A stretch of 56,133 bases of DNA from Deltaproteobacteria bacterium (GTDB lineage: Bacteria; Myxococcota_A; Polyangia; Polyangiales; JADJMO01): contig JALHOE010000031.1 of the NCBI GenBank assembly GCA_022843175.1, positions 1 to 56,133 of the forward strand, written 5' to 3'. The notes under the pieces are model-generated. The model was not told where the DNA came from and made no database searches. It saw only the letters and a list, made by a program, of their open reading frames with translations. The translations under genes and the position numbers were made by a program. Below are positions 33,481-42,680 of this stretch, in pieces. Positions within the stretch are counted from its first letter, which is position 1, and the number at the start of each line of letters is the position of its first letter.

Positions 33481-34254
33481 ATGCGCATCACTTATCTCTT
33501 CGCCGCGATCCTCTGCGCGTGCTCCGGCTCCGAGGAGTCGAAGCCCGCGACCACCGCCGACACCGGCCTTCCGGCCACCGACTCCGGGTCCGACGCCGAG
33601 CTCGTCGGATACAAGTGCGGCGAGCCGCCGTACGTGAGGTGGTCGGGCAAGGTCATCTTCAACGACGTGAGCGGCGAGAAGCCGGCCGCCGGCGCCACCC
33701 TCACCTCGCCGGCGTGTCCCGGCCAGACGCTCACCATCCCCGCGGACGGCGCGTTCAGCCTGCTGCTCACCAAGGGCAGCAAGAGCTTCGCCAAGCTCGA
33801 GAAGATGGGCGCGCTCAACACCATCCTCGGCGAGTGGGGCGTCGAGAAGGACGAGGTCGACATCGAGATGGTGATGCTCCCCCCGCTCTTCGCCGGCCTC
33901 ACGCCCGACTGGGACTCGAGCACCGAGCCCGCCGTGCTCCTCAGCGTGAGCCCGCAGGCTTCGGCCACCGGCGCGTGCGCGGCGAAGGACGGCGTGTCGT
34001 TCGTCGTGAAGGATCAGCCGACCGCGGTGGTCTCGTATTTCAGCGACTCCTCGGTGCCGAGCGCCGTGATGGGCGCGACCGCGACGACGGCGCGCGGCCT
34101 CGTGACGTTCACCAACGTCACCGGCAGCACAATCGAGGTCGTCGGCACCAAGGCCGGCTGCAAGGTCTCGACGATCACCCGCCTGCAGACCGGCAAGATC
34201 GTCATCGAGCCGAAGTACATCACGACGCTCGTGGCCTACGTCACGAACGGCTAG
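33481..34254 (+). CDS. Hypothetical lipoprotein
   Basis: 257 aa. Signal ITYLFAAILCAC with the lipobox Cys near residue 14, an acidic D-T-G/D-S-G linker (TADTGLPATDSGSD), then a carboxypeptidase-regulatory-like beta domain (VRWSGKVIFNDVSGEKPAAGATLTSP, GAFSLLLTKG). The second half (YFSDSSVPSAVMGATATTARGLVTFTNVTGSTI in parts) looks like a second such domain. Probably outer-membrane or surface bound. The 3' end overlaps the convergent ferritin-like gene by 14 bp. Confidence 0.75.
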   Translation: MRITYLFAAILCACSGSEESKPATTADTGLPATDSGSDAELVGYKCGEPPYVRWSGKVIFNDVSGEKPAAGATLTSPACPGQTLTIPADGAFSLLLTKGSKSFAKLEKMGALNTILGEWGVEKDEVDIEMVMLPPLFAGLTPDWDSSTEPAVLLSVSPQASATGACAAKDGVSFVVKDQPTAVVSYFSDSSVPSAVMGATATTARGLVTFTNVTGSTIEVVGTKAGCKVSTITRLQTGKIVIEPKYITTLVAYVTNG

Positions 34255-34963
34255 CGGCCACCTGCTCGAGGCCGGGGCGAATGACGTCGCGCTCGGCCGA
34301 GTCCACCGCGGCGGCGATGGCGGCGCGCGAGATCCACCCATGCGCCGCGAAACGGTCGTCGTCGGCGCCCGCGGCGCGGCCCCACTCGCGACGATTGGCG
34401 TCGAGCAGGCGCGGCAGCCAGCGCGCGAGCTCGCGATAGCGCGCCTCGGGGGCCGCGGTGAGGTGTGCCCAACCGATCCGCGCGTGGTCGATCTCGTCCG
34501 ACAGGAGCTCGCGCAGCGCCGCGCGGGCGAGCGGCTCGCGCGCCTGCTCGAGAGACGCCTCGAGGAACGCGCTGGCGGTGGTCTCGTTGAACGCGCATTG
34601 ACCGACGATCCACAGCGAGTGACGAAGACCCTCCGACGCGCCGTCGTGCTTCGGTGGGTCGAGCGGGAGCGACGTGAGCGCGAGCTCGCGCCCGGCGTAG
34701 CGTACGGCGACGACGCGACAGATCTCCGCGTGGCGCAGCTCATCGTCGATCGCGCGGTGGGCGAGCTCGATCAGCGCAGGCTGCTCGGAGACCGCGCGGA
34801 GCGAGGCTTCGATCAGCGTGAAGATGTCCGCCGCGCGCCGCTCCGCGGCCCCGCGCGCGAGCCAGCTCCGCGCGACGAGCTGCCGGGAGGCGTCGTCGAG
34901 CTGGATCGGATCGTCGGGGAGCGGACGGCTCGTGAGCCGGCCACCCCAGCGCTGCGGCGTCAT
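34241..34963 (-). CDS. Ferritin-like diiron domain protein
   Basis: 240 aa from ATG 34963. Four-helix pattern with iron-ligand-type motifs: IDDELRHAEI and LSDEIDHARIGWAHL (both ExxH) plus ADIFTLIEASL and FNETTASAFLEASLEQ supplying further Glu residues. This fits the ferritin-like/rubrerythrin superfamily; ligand spacing suggests a functional diiron centre, but the reaction is unknown. Coupled by ATGA to the upstream small lipoprotein. Confidence 0.72.
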   Translation of the reverse strand: MTPQRWGGRLTSRPLPDDPIQLDDASRQLVARSWLARGAAERRAADIFTLIEASLRAVSEQPALIELAHRAIDDELRHAEICRVVAVRYAGRELALTSLPLDPPKHDGASEGLRHSLWIVGQCAFNETTASAFLEASLEQAREPLARAALRELLSDEIDHARIGWAHLTAAPEARYRELARWLPRLLDANRREWGRAAGADDDRFAAHGWISRAAIAAAVDSAERDVIRPGLEQVAASRS

Positions 34964-35247
34964 CCGCCGTCGATGGGGGGCGGCATGATCCCGGGGAAGG
35001 TGTCCGGCGGCATGCTCGTGTCGACGCTGCCCGAGTCGGCCTTTGTGCCGGTGTCGACCGTGGCGCCGGTGTCGACCGGCGGCGTCCCGGTGTCGCTCGT
35101 GCCGAACGAATCGGTGGTGGCCGAATCCTCGAGCTCGGCGGTCTCGCCGCGCGCGTCGCTCGGCGGCGCGGGCGCGTCGCGGCTGGCGCAGGCGGCGCCC
35201 ATGGAGGTGCCGACCAGCACGATGGCGTGAAAGAGACGGCGGGCCAT
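34960..35247 (-). CDS. Small lipoprotein consisting of a D-[TS]-G-rich linker
   Basis: 95 aa from ATG 35247. After the signal (FHAIVLVGTSMGAAC) nearly the whole mature protein is low complexity: DSFGTSDTGTPPVDTGATVD, TGTKADSGSVDTSMPPD, then PPPIDGG. No globular domain is visible. Probably a lipid-anchored tether. Upstream of and coupled to the ferritin-like gene; its promoter must lie in the ~50 bp before divergent thiG. Confidence 0.65.
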   Translation of the reverse strand: MARRLFHAIVLVGTSMGAACASRDAPAPPSDARGETAELEDSATTDSFGTSDTGTPPVDTGATVDTGTKADSGSVDTSMPPDTFPGIMPPPIDGG

Positions 35248-35306
35248 TCGCCCTGCAGCATACCCGAGCTCTTGGCGCGCCACGCATGGATCGCTAGGTG
35301 AGTCGT

Positions 35307-36095
35307 ATGAGCGAGGATCTCCTCCAGGTCGGCCCGTACACGTTCCGCTCGCGCCTGTTCGTCGGCACCGGCAAATACAAGGACGTCGAGCAGACCCGCC
35401 TCGCGCTCGAGGCGTCCGGCGCCGAGGTGGTCACGGTGGCGCTGCGCCGCGTCGAGCTGAAGGAGCGCGGCGAGGGCTCGCTGATGCAGCTCCTGCTCTC
35501 CAAGAAGTGGACGATCCTCCCCAACACGGCCGGCTGCTACACGGTCGACGAGGCCGTGCGCACCTGCCGGCTCGCGCGCGAGCTCGGGTTCCACGGAGAC
35601 GGCGCGCCGATCGTGAAGCTCGAGGTGATCGGCGATGCGAAGACGCTCTTCCCCGACAACGAAGCCACCGTCGAGGCCGCACGCATCCTCGTGAAGGAGG
35701 GGTTCGTCGTCCTGCCCTATTGCATCGACGACCCGATCGTCTGCCGCAAGCTCGAAGAGGCGGGCTGCGCCGCGGTGATGCCGCTCGCCGCGCCGATCGG
35801 CAGCGGGCTCGGCATCCGCAACAAGCACAACGTGATGATCATCCGCGAGCACGCCAAGGTGCCGGTGATCGTCGACGCCGGCGTCGGGACCGCGTCCGAC
35901 GCGGCCGTGGCGATGGAGCTCGGGTGCGACGGCGTGCTCATGAACACCGCCATCGCGCACGCCCGCGATCCGGTGCTCATGGCCGAGGCGATGCGCGAGG
36001 CGGTGTCTGCGGGGCGCAAGGCGTTCCGCGCCGGCCGCATGCCGAAGAAGCTCTACGCCAACGCGTCGTCGCCGGTCGAGGGATTGATCGAGTAG
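35307..36095 (+). CDS. thiG: Thiazole synthase
   Basis: 262 aa from ATG 35307, with AGGTGA at 35296-35301 as RBS; a GTG at 35298 is less likely. Makes the thiazole moiety of thiamine from deoxyxylulose phosphate. [11 protein letters not shown], the Schiff-base Lys near residue 102 in [25 protein letters not shown] in [10 protein letters not shown] and [28 protein letters not shown] (as adjoining motifs) are diagnostic. No thiS, thiH/thiO or thiF and no room for a TPP riboswitch nearby, so its partners are elsewhere. Confidence 0.96.
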   Translation: MSEDLLQVGPYTFRSRLFVGTGKYKDVEQTRLALEASGAEVVTVALRRVELKERGEGSLMQLLLSKKWTILPNTAGCYTVDEAVRTCRLARELGFHGDGAPIVKLEVIGDAKTLFPDNEATVEAARILVKEGFVVLPYCIDDPIVCRKLEEAGCAAVMPLAAPIGSGLGIRNKHNVMIIREHAKVPVIVDAGVGTASDAAVAMELGCDGVLMNTAIAHARDPVLMAEAMREAVSAGRKAFRAGRMPKKLYANASSPVEGLIE

Positions 36096-36758
36096 ATGGA
36101 GCGCTTCGCGACGCTGTTCCCGTACTTCGCGACGATGGTGCTCGGCGCGGCGAACGCCTACGCCTTCCGCGCGACCGCGCCGCAGACCACCTGGCTCGTG
36201 CTCGCCGGCGCGTGGGCCGTGCTGCTCCTGCTCGCGCTGTTCCTCATGCGCCGCGAGGAGATGGTGCGCGAGTCGTTCCAGCTCATCCCCGGGGACATCT
36301 CGCGCGGCATCGGCGGCGCGGCGGTGGCGGTGCTGGTGCTCGCGGGCCTCGGCTGGGCGGGGGCGCGGCTCATGCCGATGCGCGCGTTCGAGGAGCTGCG
36401 CGGCCTCATCTTCATCGCCCTGGCGCTCGCCGTGGAGTGGAAGCGAGCCCTGGCGCTCGTCGCGCTCGCGGGGGCGCAAGAGGTCGTGTTCCGCGGGACG
36501 GTGTCGCTGTTCCTCGAGGCGCGGTTCGGGTCCGAGCGCGCGCCGTGGGTCGCGAGCGGGCTGTATGTGCTGGCGATGGCCCCGTCGCTCCGGCCGTCGG
36601 TGATGCTCGCGGCGATCGCGATCGGCGCGGTGACGGCGTTCCTCATGGCGCGCTTTCGGCGGCTACCGATCGCCATGGTGGCGCACGCCGCGTTCGCGTG
36701 GCTGGCGGTGGAGTTCGTGCTGCCGAACCTGTGGCAGTTCGTCCTTCGCCCCCGCTAA
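36096..36758 (+). CDS. CPBP (Abi) family intramembrane protease-like protein
   Basis: 220 aa with about seven transmembrane segments. Motif 1 reads AQEVVFRG and motif 3 MVAHAAFAW, the ExxxR and HxxxF pattern of CPBP glutamic-type intramembrane peptidases (Rce1/Abi). In most members motif 1 begins with two Glu; here the first is Gln. The start directly abuts the thiG stop, so they form one operon. Whether it is an active protease is uncertain. Confidence 0.75.
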   Translation: MERFATLFPYFATMVLGAANAYAFRATAPQTTWLVLAGAWAVLLLLALFLMRREEMVRESFQLIPGDISRGIGGAAVAVLVLAGLGWAGARLMPMRAFEELRGLIFIALALAVEWKRALALVALAGAQEVVFRGTVSLFLEARFGSERAPWVASGLYVLAMAPSLRPSVMLAAIAIGAVTAFLMARFRRLPIAMVAHAAFAWLAVEFVLPNLWQFVLRPR

Positions 36759-36764
36759 CCCCCG

Positions 36765-37145
36765 TCAGTTGTCGAGGTCTTCGGTCTCGACGCGGGTGTC
36801 GCTGCCCATGAGCTCGGCGAGCGCGAAGTTGGCGAGCTCGATGTCGACGCGGGTGCCGGCGAACTCGCCCTCGTCCCAGCGCTCGATCTCGTTGGCGAGC
36901 TCTTCGGGGAGATGCCCGCGCTCCCACTCGATGCGAAGCTCGTCCATCGCGCGCGAGGCCGCGACGCGGAGGCGCAGGTCGGCGCTCGGGAAGGCGGCTG
37001 CGGCGCGCTCGAAGGCCTGCAGGGCCTCGAGCGTCTCTCCGCGGATCGACGCGGCGCCGGAGCGCTCGAACGGGCGCAGCGACTTGGCGCGCAGGCCGTC
37101 GGCGGCGGGCGTGTGCACGACCGGTTTGCGCTGCGCGATCGCCAT
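36765..37145 (-). CDS. Hypothetical protein
   Basis: 126 aa from ATG 37145 (an ATG-like start 16 codons upstream is less convincing). Soluble, helical and acidic at the C-terminus (EELANEIERWDEGEFAGTRVD). The central ETLEALQAFERAAAAFPSADL may be one TPR-like pair. No known family. Convergent with the CPBP gene, 6 bp apart. Confidence 0.55.
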   Translation of the reverse strand: MAIAQRKPVVHTPAADGLRAKSLRPFERSGAASIRGETLEALQAFERAAAAFPSADLRLRVAASRAMDELRIEWERGHLPEELANEIERWDEGEFAGTRVDIELANFALAELMGSDTRVETEDLDN

Positions 37146-37193
37146 GGGCTCAGTGTAGTTCGTGATGCACGAAGGGGACCACTGAATGGCCAA

Positions 37194-38834
37194 TCAGGTC
37201 CCCTCGCGCAGCCCCTCACGCAGGAAAACGAGGAGAACGCGCCGCTCCTCGGTCGTGAGCGCGAGCGGCCGCACGTCCGGGTCCTGGTTGCCGACGTCGA
37301 GCCCGAGCGCTTTGCCGCCGCCCTTGTCGTAGAGCTCGACCACCTCCTCGAGCGTGGGGTACCCGCCGTGGTGGAAGTACGGCGCGGTGGCCGCGACGTT
37401 GCGCACCGTGGGCGTGCGGAACGCCCGCGCGTCGGCCGGCTTCTTGGTGTGGGCGCCGCGCCCGAGGTCGAGGTCGAGCGTCTTGCTCCCCGGCTTGGTC
37501 GGCACCCCGAGCACGCCGTACACCGGGGCGGTGAAGTCCGGCGGCCGCGCGCCCGCGAACGTCGGCGGCACGTGGCAGCGCGCGCAGCGGCCACGGGTGA
37601 CGAAGACCTCGAGGCCGGCGGCCATGTCGGCAGTCCAGCGCGACGCGTCCCCGCGCGCGAGCAGATCGAGCGGCGCGCGGCCGGGGACGAGCTTGTCGCT
37701 CTCGTAGGCGGCGAGCGCGTGACCGACGTTGGCTTCGGTGACGCCGTCCGGGAACGCGCCCTCGAACATCGTCTTCCACGCGGCGTCGGCGCGGATCACG
37801 GCGAGCAGCTCTTCGCCCGAGAGGCCCATCTCGGCGCGCGCGTGGATCACGTTCAGCGCCTGTGCGTCGGCGGTGCGGATGCGCCCGTCCCACTGCAGCA
37901 CCGCCGCGACCGGGGCGTAGAGGAGCGACGGCGTGTTGCGGAGGAGCGGCGTCCCGGGGTCGAGCGAGCGCGGCGTCGGCAGGCCGTCGGTGAACGCCCT
38001 CGCCGGGTCGTGGCAGGTCGTGCACGCGCGCACGCGGCCGCGCGACAGCCGCTTGTCTCCGAAGAGCGAGGCCCCGAGCGCGACCCGCGCCGGCGACGAC
38101 GCGACGAGCGGCTTCGGCAGCGAGAGCGCGGACACCGGCCCCGAAACGAGCGGCGGGTACGGCGGCGGCAACGCGGCGAGCGCGCGCACCTCTTCGCCGA
38201 GCTTGCCGCTCGCGAGCGCGATGGAGAGGCGCGGGCCGTCGATCGCCGGCACCGCGACGTTGGCCTCGAGCGCGGCGAGCCCGTTGACGAGCCCTGCGCG
38301 CAGGCCCTCGAGATCGGCGCGCACCGCGTCCGGCTCGCTCGGTGTCCCCGGCGTGGACTCGAGCGCCTCGGCGCCGAGCGCGTACGCGGCGTCCGCGAGC
38401 CCACGCACCACGGCGCGCCGCTCGGGCGCGTGGCGAACGACCTCGAGGTCGACGACCGTGAGCGCCTGGTCGATCTGGAACAGCGCGTCGTGCTGCCTCC
38501 CGCACTCGGTGGCGACGTCGAGCTCCGCGAGCACGCCCGCCGACTCTCCGATGACGACCCGCGGTCCGACGATGAGCTCGACGTACGGCGCGACGGAGTA
38601 GCGGATCAGCGGCACCAGCTCGGCGAGCGCGCGGCGCAGCGCGAGGTACTCCGGGCGCGCGATGCAGCCGCTCGCGGGGATGTGCGCGCGCGCCGAGGCG
38701 ATCGCGGCGCGCGTGGTCGCCACGAGCCTCGGCACCGGGGGCGCTGCGTCGACCGCGGCCGGCGGCGGCGCTCGGCGGCTACAGGCGGCGAGGACGAGCG
38801 CGCCCGCGGCTACTCTTCGAACCAGCCCTTGCAC
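37194..38834 (-). CDS. MauG/CcpA-like di-haem cytochrome c peroxidase family lipoprotein
   Basis: 546 aa from GTG 38834, which gives a lipoprotein signal (RRVAAGALVLAAC). Two haem c motifs, CTTCH near residue 268 and CARCH near 417, with the surrounding HDPARAFTDG and the late TAPYFHHGGYPTLEEVV of the di-haem peroxidase family. The N-terminal ~200 residues are helical and unassigned, longer than in classical CcpA. Reduces peroxide or modifies a protein in the periplasm. Its first 25 bp overlap the end of the phosphoesterase gene. Confidence 0.88.
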   Translation of the reverse strand: MQGLVRRVAAGALVLAACSRRAPPPAAVDAAPPVPRLVATTRAAIASARAHIPASGCIARPEYLALRRALAELVPLIRYSVAPYVELIVGPRVVIGESAGVLAELDVATECGRQHDALFQIDQALTVVDLEVVRHAPERRAVVRGLADAAYALGAEALESTPGTPSEPDAVRADLEGLRAGLVNGLAALEANVAVPAIDGPRLSIALASGKLGEEVRALAALPPPYPPLVSGPVSALSLPKPLVASSPARVALGASLFGDKRLSRGRVRACTTCHDPARAFTDGLPTPRSLDPGTPLLRNTPSLLYAPVAAVLQWDGRIRTADAQALNVIHARAEMGLSGEELLAVIRADAAWKTMFEGAFPDGVTEANVGHALAAYESDKLVPGRAPLDLLARGDASRWTADMAAGLEVFVTRGRCARCHVPPTFAGARPPDFTAPVYGVLGVPTKPGSKTLDLDLGRGAHTKKPADARAFRTPTVRNVAATAPYFHHGGYPTLEEVVELYDKGGGKALGLDVGNQDPDVRPLALTTEERRVLLVFLREGLREGT

Positions 38835-40225
38835 GCGGCGATCGCCTTCTCGTCGATCGGGACCGCCGGCGGCTGGGACGGCTTCGCGTTGGGCGGCGCG
38901 GCGAAGTCGAACATGTCCCACGGTGCCTCGGCGTTGGCGTCGCGCTTGGAGAGCGCGGGCAACGTGAACCGCGCCTCGACGAAGCGCGTGATCGACGTGT
39001 GGTCGTAGACGCGATGGCTGACGAAGCGCTTCTTCGCGTAGGGCGAGATGACCACGAAGGGCACGCGCACGCCGTACTGGTCGAACTTGGCGCCGGGGAT
39101 CTGCGGCGGGCGGTTGTCGGGCTCGCAGGCCTTGGGGGGCACGACGTGGTCGTAGAGCCCGCCGTGCTCGTCGTAGGTGACAAACAGCGCCGAGCGTGAC
39201 CACTGCGGCGAGTCGATCAGCGCCTTGGTGACCCGCGCGAGCCACTCCTGGCCGATCTGCATGACGGCCGGCGGGTGCTCGTCGTTCTGGTCCCAGCCCT
39301 CCTTGCCGATCTTCGGGTCGACGAACACCACCTGCGGCAGCTTGCCGGCGGCGGCGTCGGCGAAGTACTCGTCGCCGGAGAACGCGACGTGCTCGCCCGC
39401 GTACTTGAGGACGGAGCCGGCCACGACGCCCGCGCCCATGGTTTGGCTCGGGTAGATCCGCCAGGACACGCCGCGCTTGCTGAGCAGATCGAAGATCGTC
39501 TCGTAGGGCGGCTCGGGCAGCGTGTTGGACGTGCGACCCCACGAGCTCGCGCCGTAGAGGAACATGCGGTTGGGCCAGGTGGGCCCCTGGAGCGAGCAGA
39601 AGTATTTGTCGCCGATGGCGAACTGCTCGGCGGCCCAGTACATGAACGGCAGGTCCGGCTTGTCGTAGAAGGTCATCGCGCGGCTGCCCGCGTTCATGTC
39701 GGGCGTGCCGTGCACCGGGATCTCGTGGTGGCCCTCGTTGGTCACGACGAAGCCGTCCATCTTGCCGGTGGCGCCGACCTGCTCGTGCACGCCGTCCCAG
39801 TTGTGGTTGGTGTCGACGAAGCAGAGGCGCGTGTCGCGGGTGAGCGGGACCGGCTTGCCGTCCTTGTCGGGGTTGGTGAAGCCGTCCGGCGCGACGTCGA
39901 TGTCGGTGAAGCCGTGGCTCTTCGCCTTCTGGAAGTAGTGATCGAAGGACCGGTTCTCCATCATCACGATGACGATGGTGTCGATCGGGATGTCCTTGCC
40001 CATCGGCCGCGACTTGCCCTGCGTCTCCGCGGGGAGCGCGCCGGCGGCGAACCCACACTCGAGGCGCTTCTTCTCGGCGTCGGGATCGGGTGGCGCGGTG
40101 ACGGCCCTGTCCCACTCCGGCACCGCGTTGAGCGTGGGGCCGGCATCGACGTCGGTGGCCGTCGCGTCCTCCTTGGAGGAGCACGCCACGAGGAGCAGGG
40201 GAACGAGCGAAAGCAAGCGACGCAT
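38810..40225 (-). CDS. Phosphoesterase family lipoprotein (phospholipase C / AcpA-like)
   Basis: 471 aa, lipoprotein signal RLLSLVPLLLVAC. The alkaline-phosphatase-fold phosphoesterase (PF04185) signature is clear: IVIVMMENRSFDHYF, HNWDGVHEQ, VFVDPKIG, and LFVTYDEHGGLYDHVVPP with the metal-binding Asp, Glu and His. VPFVVISPYAKKRFVSHRVYDHTSI is the usual C-terminal block. Probably a surface-exposed phospholipase C or acid phosphatase. Part of three consecutive lipoprotein genes. Confidence 0.9.
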   Translation of the reverse strand: MRRLLSLVPLLLVACSSKEDATATDVDAGPTLNAVPEWDRAVTAPPDPDAEKKRLECGFAAGALPAETQGKSRPMGKDIPIDTIVIVMMENRSFDHYFQKAKSHGFTDIDVAPDGFTNPDKDGKPVPLTRDTRLCFVDTNHNWDGVHEQVGATGKMDGFVVTNEGHHEIPVHGTPDMNAGSRAMTFYDKPDLPFMYWAAEQFAIGDKYFCSLQGPTWPNRMFLYGASSWGRTSNTLPEPPYETIFDLLSKRGVSWRIYPSQTMGAGVVAGSVLKYAGEHVAFSGDEYFADAAAGKLPQVVFVDPKIGKEGWDQNDEHPPAVMQIGQEWLARVTKALIDSPQWSRSALFVTYDEHGGLYDHVVPPKACEPDNRPPQIPGAKFDQYGVRVPFVVISPYAKKRFVSHRVYDHTSITRFVEARFTLPALSKRDANAEAPWDMFDFAAPPNAKPSQPPAVPIDEKAIAACKGWFEE

Positions 40226-40246
40226 CGGCGCGTAGCGTAGCTCAAA

Positions 40247-41896
40247 TCACTTCCCGAGCAGCGTCGTCTCCGTCTCGATCTTGTCGGCGCCCGCGCCGAA
40301 CATCACACCCTTCGGCAGCCGCCGGCGGAGCTCAACATTGCGGTCCTCGAGCCGGCCGCTGCCATCGTGGCTCCACTTGGAGTTCACGTCGATGAGCGAC
40401 CACCGTCGAAATCGGTCCTCGAGGCAGGTTGTGGCGTCGAAGTCGATCATGGTGGTGAAGATCGACAGCGTGCCGTCCGGCAACGTCACGAGCTCGAGCG
40501 CGCGGGTCTGCGACGGCCAATCGGCGATCGCGCTGGTCATGATTTCGTAGTAGCCGGGCGCGTCGGCCGAGGGCCCGGCGACGGTGCGGATGCGGTTCTC
40601 GTGGTTGTGACCGACGAGCCAGAGGACGACGCTCGGGTGTTTGGCCACCGCGTCCTCGACGGCCTTGCCGGTGACCGCGCCCGGCACCGGCGTGGACTCG
40701 AGGGCCTTCCCCGGATCGATGTTGGTCGTGGCGTGGTGCGAGGCGAGGATGACGATCTTGCCCTCGGCGTCGGCCTTGGCGAGCGTGGGCTCGAGGAACT
40801 CGTCGATCGTCTTCTGGTAGACGAGGCCGTCGGAGCCGCCGAACGGATCGTTGGTGTCGAGCTGCACCAGGCGGACGGGCTTGCCGGGGATGTCGACCAC
40901 GAAGTTCGCGGGGTGCACGGTGGCGGTGACGCCGGCGAACCCGTGACCGACCGGACCGGGCATCGCCGCGCCGCCCTGCAGCGCGAGGATGATCTCGCCG
41001 CGCGTGACCGGGCGCCGCTTCGGGTCGGCGGGGACCGACTCGCGGGTGATCGGCGCGCCGCGCAGGCGGTAGTCGCGGGTGCCGGTGCGCGGCTCGGTGC
41101 CGATCGCGTTGCTCTTGGTGACCTCGTCGATGATCGTCGTGCCGGTCGTCTCGACGTCGTGGTTGCCGAAGACGAAGAACCACGGCGCCGGCGCCGGCGC
41201 CGGGTCGAACGGATCTTTCGGATCGTTGCCGGGGCCGACCACCGGATCGTCGTCGTCGCCGCTGTCGAGGTGGAGGCCGGGCTTGCCGTTCATCAGGTCG
41301 ACGAACCAACCGATCTCGTTCTCCTGCGCGTTGTCGATGCAGTCGCCGGTGACGACCTCGAAGTCGAAGGCGCGCGCCTTGGTCAGCCGCGCGAGCGTGC
41401 GGTGCATCGCCGACGTGGCCAGGCCGACCGAGGCCTCTTGCGGCCGGCCGGCGCCGGAGACGGTGGGGTTGTCGAACGCCGCGAGGCGCGTCGGCGACTC
41501 GTCGTCGGCGAGCTGCAGATCGGAGACGTGCGCCACGTAGAGGACGCTCTTGCGACCGGCGATGCTCGCCGACGGCCCCGCGCCGGGGAGCAGCGTGTCG
41601 ACGACCATGCCCGGTTCGCCCGGGCCGGCCTCGTAGTCGCCGAGCCCCTGCCCCTCGTAGTCCTTCAGCGATTTCGGATCGAGGGGCGACGCCGTCGTCG
41701 CCTTGGCGATCGGAGGCTTCTTGGAGCGGAGCGTCGCCACGCGGGTGGAGGCGACGGCGGTGAGCTTCGGGTCGCCCACGCAGGGCTCGTCGTGCTCGAC
41801 CGCCACCGACGTGTCGGGCCCCGCGTCGGCGGGCGCGCTCGGCGACTCGCTGCTGCACGCCGCACACAGACCGAAGAGGAAGACTGCTCGCTTCAC
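40247..41896 (-). CDS. Metallophosphoesterase lipoprotein
   Basis: 549 aa from GTG 41896; signal VFLFGLCAAC with a lipobox Cys, then an acidic ADAGPDTS linker. The calcineurin-like metal motifs are all present: AHVSDLQLADDE, VTGDCIDN, VFGNHDVET, LASHHATTN and VGHNHENR. This matches the long secreted metallophosphoesterases. First of three probable cotranscribed lipoprotein genes; 21 bp separate it from the phosphoesterase gene. Confidence 0.9.
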   Translation of the reverse strand: MKRAVFLFGLCAACSSESPSAPADAGPDTSVAVEHDEPCVGDPKLTAVASTRVATLRSKKPPIAKATTASPLDPKSLKDYEGQGLGDYEAGPGEPGMVVDTLLPGAGPSASIAGRKSVLYVAHVSDLQLADDESPTRLAAFDNPTVSGAGRPQEASVGLATSAMHRTLARLTKARAFDFEVVTGDCIDNAQENEIGWFVDLMNGKPGLHLDSGDDDDPVVGPGNDPKDPFDPAPAPAPWFFVFGNHDVETTGTTIIDEVTKSNAIGTEPRTGTRDYRLRGAPITRESVPADPKRRPVTRGEIILALQGGAAMPGPVGHGFAGVTATVHPANFVVDIPGKPVRLVQLDTNDPFGGSDGLVYQKTIDEFLEPTLAKADAEGKIVILASHHATTNIDPGKALESTPVPGAVTGKAVEDAVAKHPSVVLWLVGHNHENRIRTVAGPSADAPGYYEIMTSAIADWPSQTRALELVTLPDGTLSIFTTMIDFDATTCLEDRFRRWSLIDVNSKWSHDGSGRLEDRNVELRRRLPKGVMFGAGADKIETETTLLGK

Positions 41897-41912
41897 CCCC
41901 GAATGATAGCCG

Positions 41913-42680
41913 CTAACCCCCGAGGTAGGCCTCGCGCACCATCGGATCGTCGAGCAGCTCCCGGGCGCTGCCCTCTTTGGCGACCTCGCCGGTGAGCAGC
42001 ACGTAGCCGCGCTGCGCGACCTCGAGCGCGAGCCGCGTGTTCTGCTCCACCACCAGCACCGTGATGCCCGACGCGGCGATGGCGGCGATCGCCTCGAAGA
42101 TCTGACGCGCGAGCTTGGGCGCGATGCCGAGCGAGGGCTCGTCGAGGAGCAGCAGCGAGGGCCTCGCCATCATCGCGCGACCGATGGCGAGCATCTGTTG
42201 CTCGCCGCCGCTGAGCGTGCCGCCCTCCTGCTTCATGCGCTCGCCGAGGCGGGGAAACAGCTTGATGACGTCCTCGACCGTCTCGCGGATCGAGGTCTTG
42301 TCGCGATGGAGGTACGCGCCGAGCTCGAGGTTCTCGCGGACGGTGAGGTTGGGGAAGATCGCGCGCCCCTCGGGGACGAGCGAGACGCCGAGGTCGGTGA
42401 CCTGTTCGGTCGTGAGCGGCGCGAGGTCGACCCCGCCGAAGGTGGCCCGGCCCGACGCCCAGGGGACGAGCCGAACCAGCGAGCGCAGCGTGGTGGTCTT
42501 GCCGGCGCCATTGGAGCCGATCAGCGCCACGACCTCGCCGCGCCGGACCTGCAGCGACACGCCCTTGAGCGCCCGGATGCCGCCGTAGCGAACCTCGATC
42601 GACTCGACCGAGAGCAGCGGTGTCGCCGGGTCGGCGAACTTGGCGTCGGGCGCGGGGCGGCGCGGGTGCGACGTCTTCAT
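41913..42680 (-). CDS. livF: Branched-chain amino acid ABC transporter ATP-binding protein LivF
   Basis: 255 aa. Walker A IGSNGAGKTTTL, signature TLSGGEQQMLAIGRAMM, Walker B LLLLDEPSLGIAP (typical of LivF), switch His in VVEQNTRLALEVA-type block. Energises uptake with LivG. Overlaps livG by 4 bp (ATGA). A short N-terminal extension (SHPRRPAPDAKFADPA) precedes the ABC domain. Confidence 0.93.
   Translation of the reverse strand: MKTSHPRRPAPDAKFADPATPLLSVESIEVRYGGIRALKGVSLQVRRGEVVALIGSNGAGKTTTLRSLVRLVPWASGRATFGGVDLAPLTTEQVTDLGVSLVPEGRAIFPNLTVRENLELGAYLHRDKTSIRETVEDVIKLFPRLGERMKQEGGTLSGGEQQMLAIGRAMMARPSLLLLDEPSLGIAPKLARQIFEAIAAIAASGITVLVVEQNTRLALEVAQRGYVLLTGEVAKEGSARELLDDPMVREAYLGG

Noticed and set aside
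28730-34743. Antisense open frames over 1000 codons opposite the TMTC-like and neighbouring genes
   Set aside because: Low-complexity Arg/Ala/Glu translations without motifs; shadows of the plus-strand genes.
35248-35306. TPP riboswitch before thiG
   Set aside because: Only about 50 bp separate thiG from the divergent lipoprotein gene and no THI-box sequence is visible.
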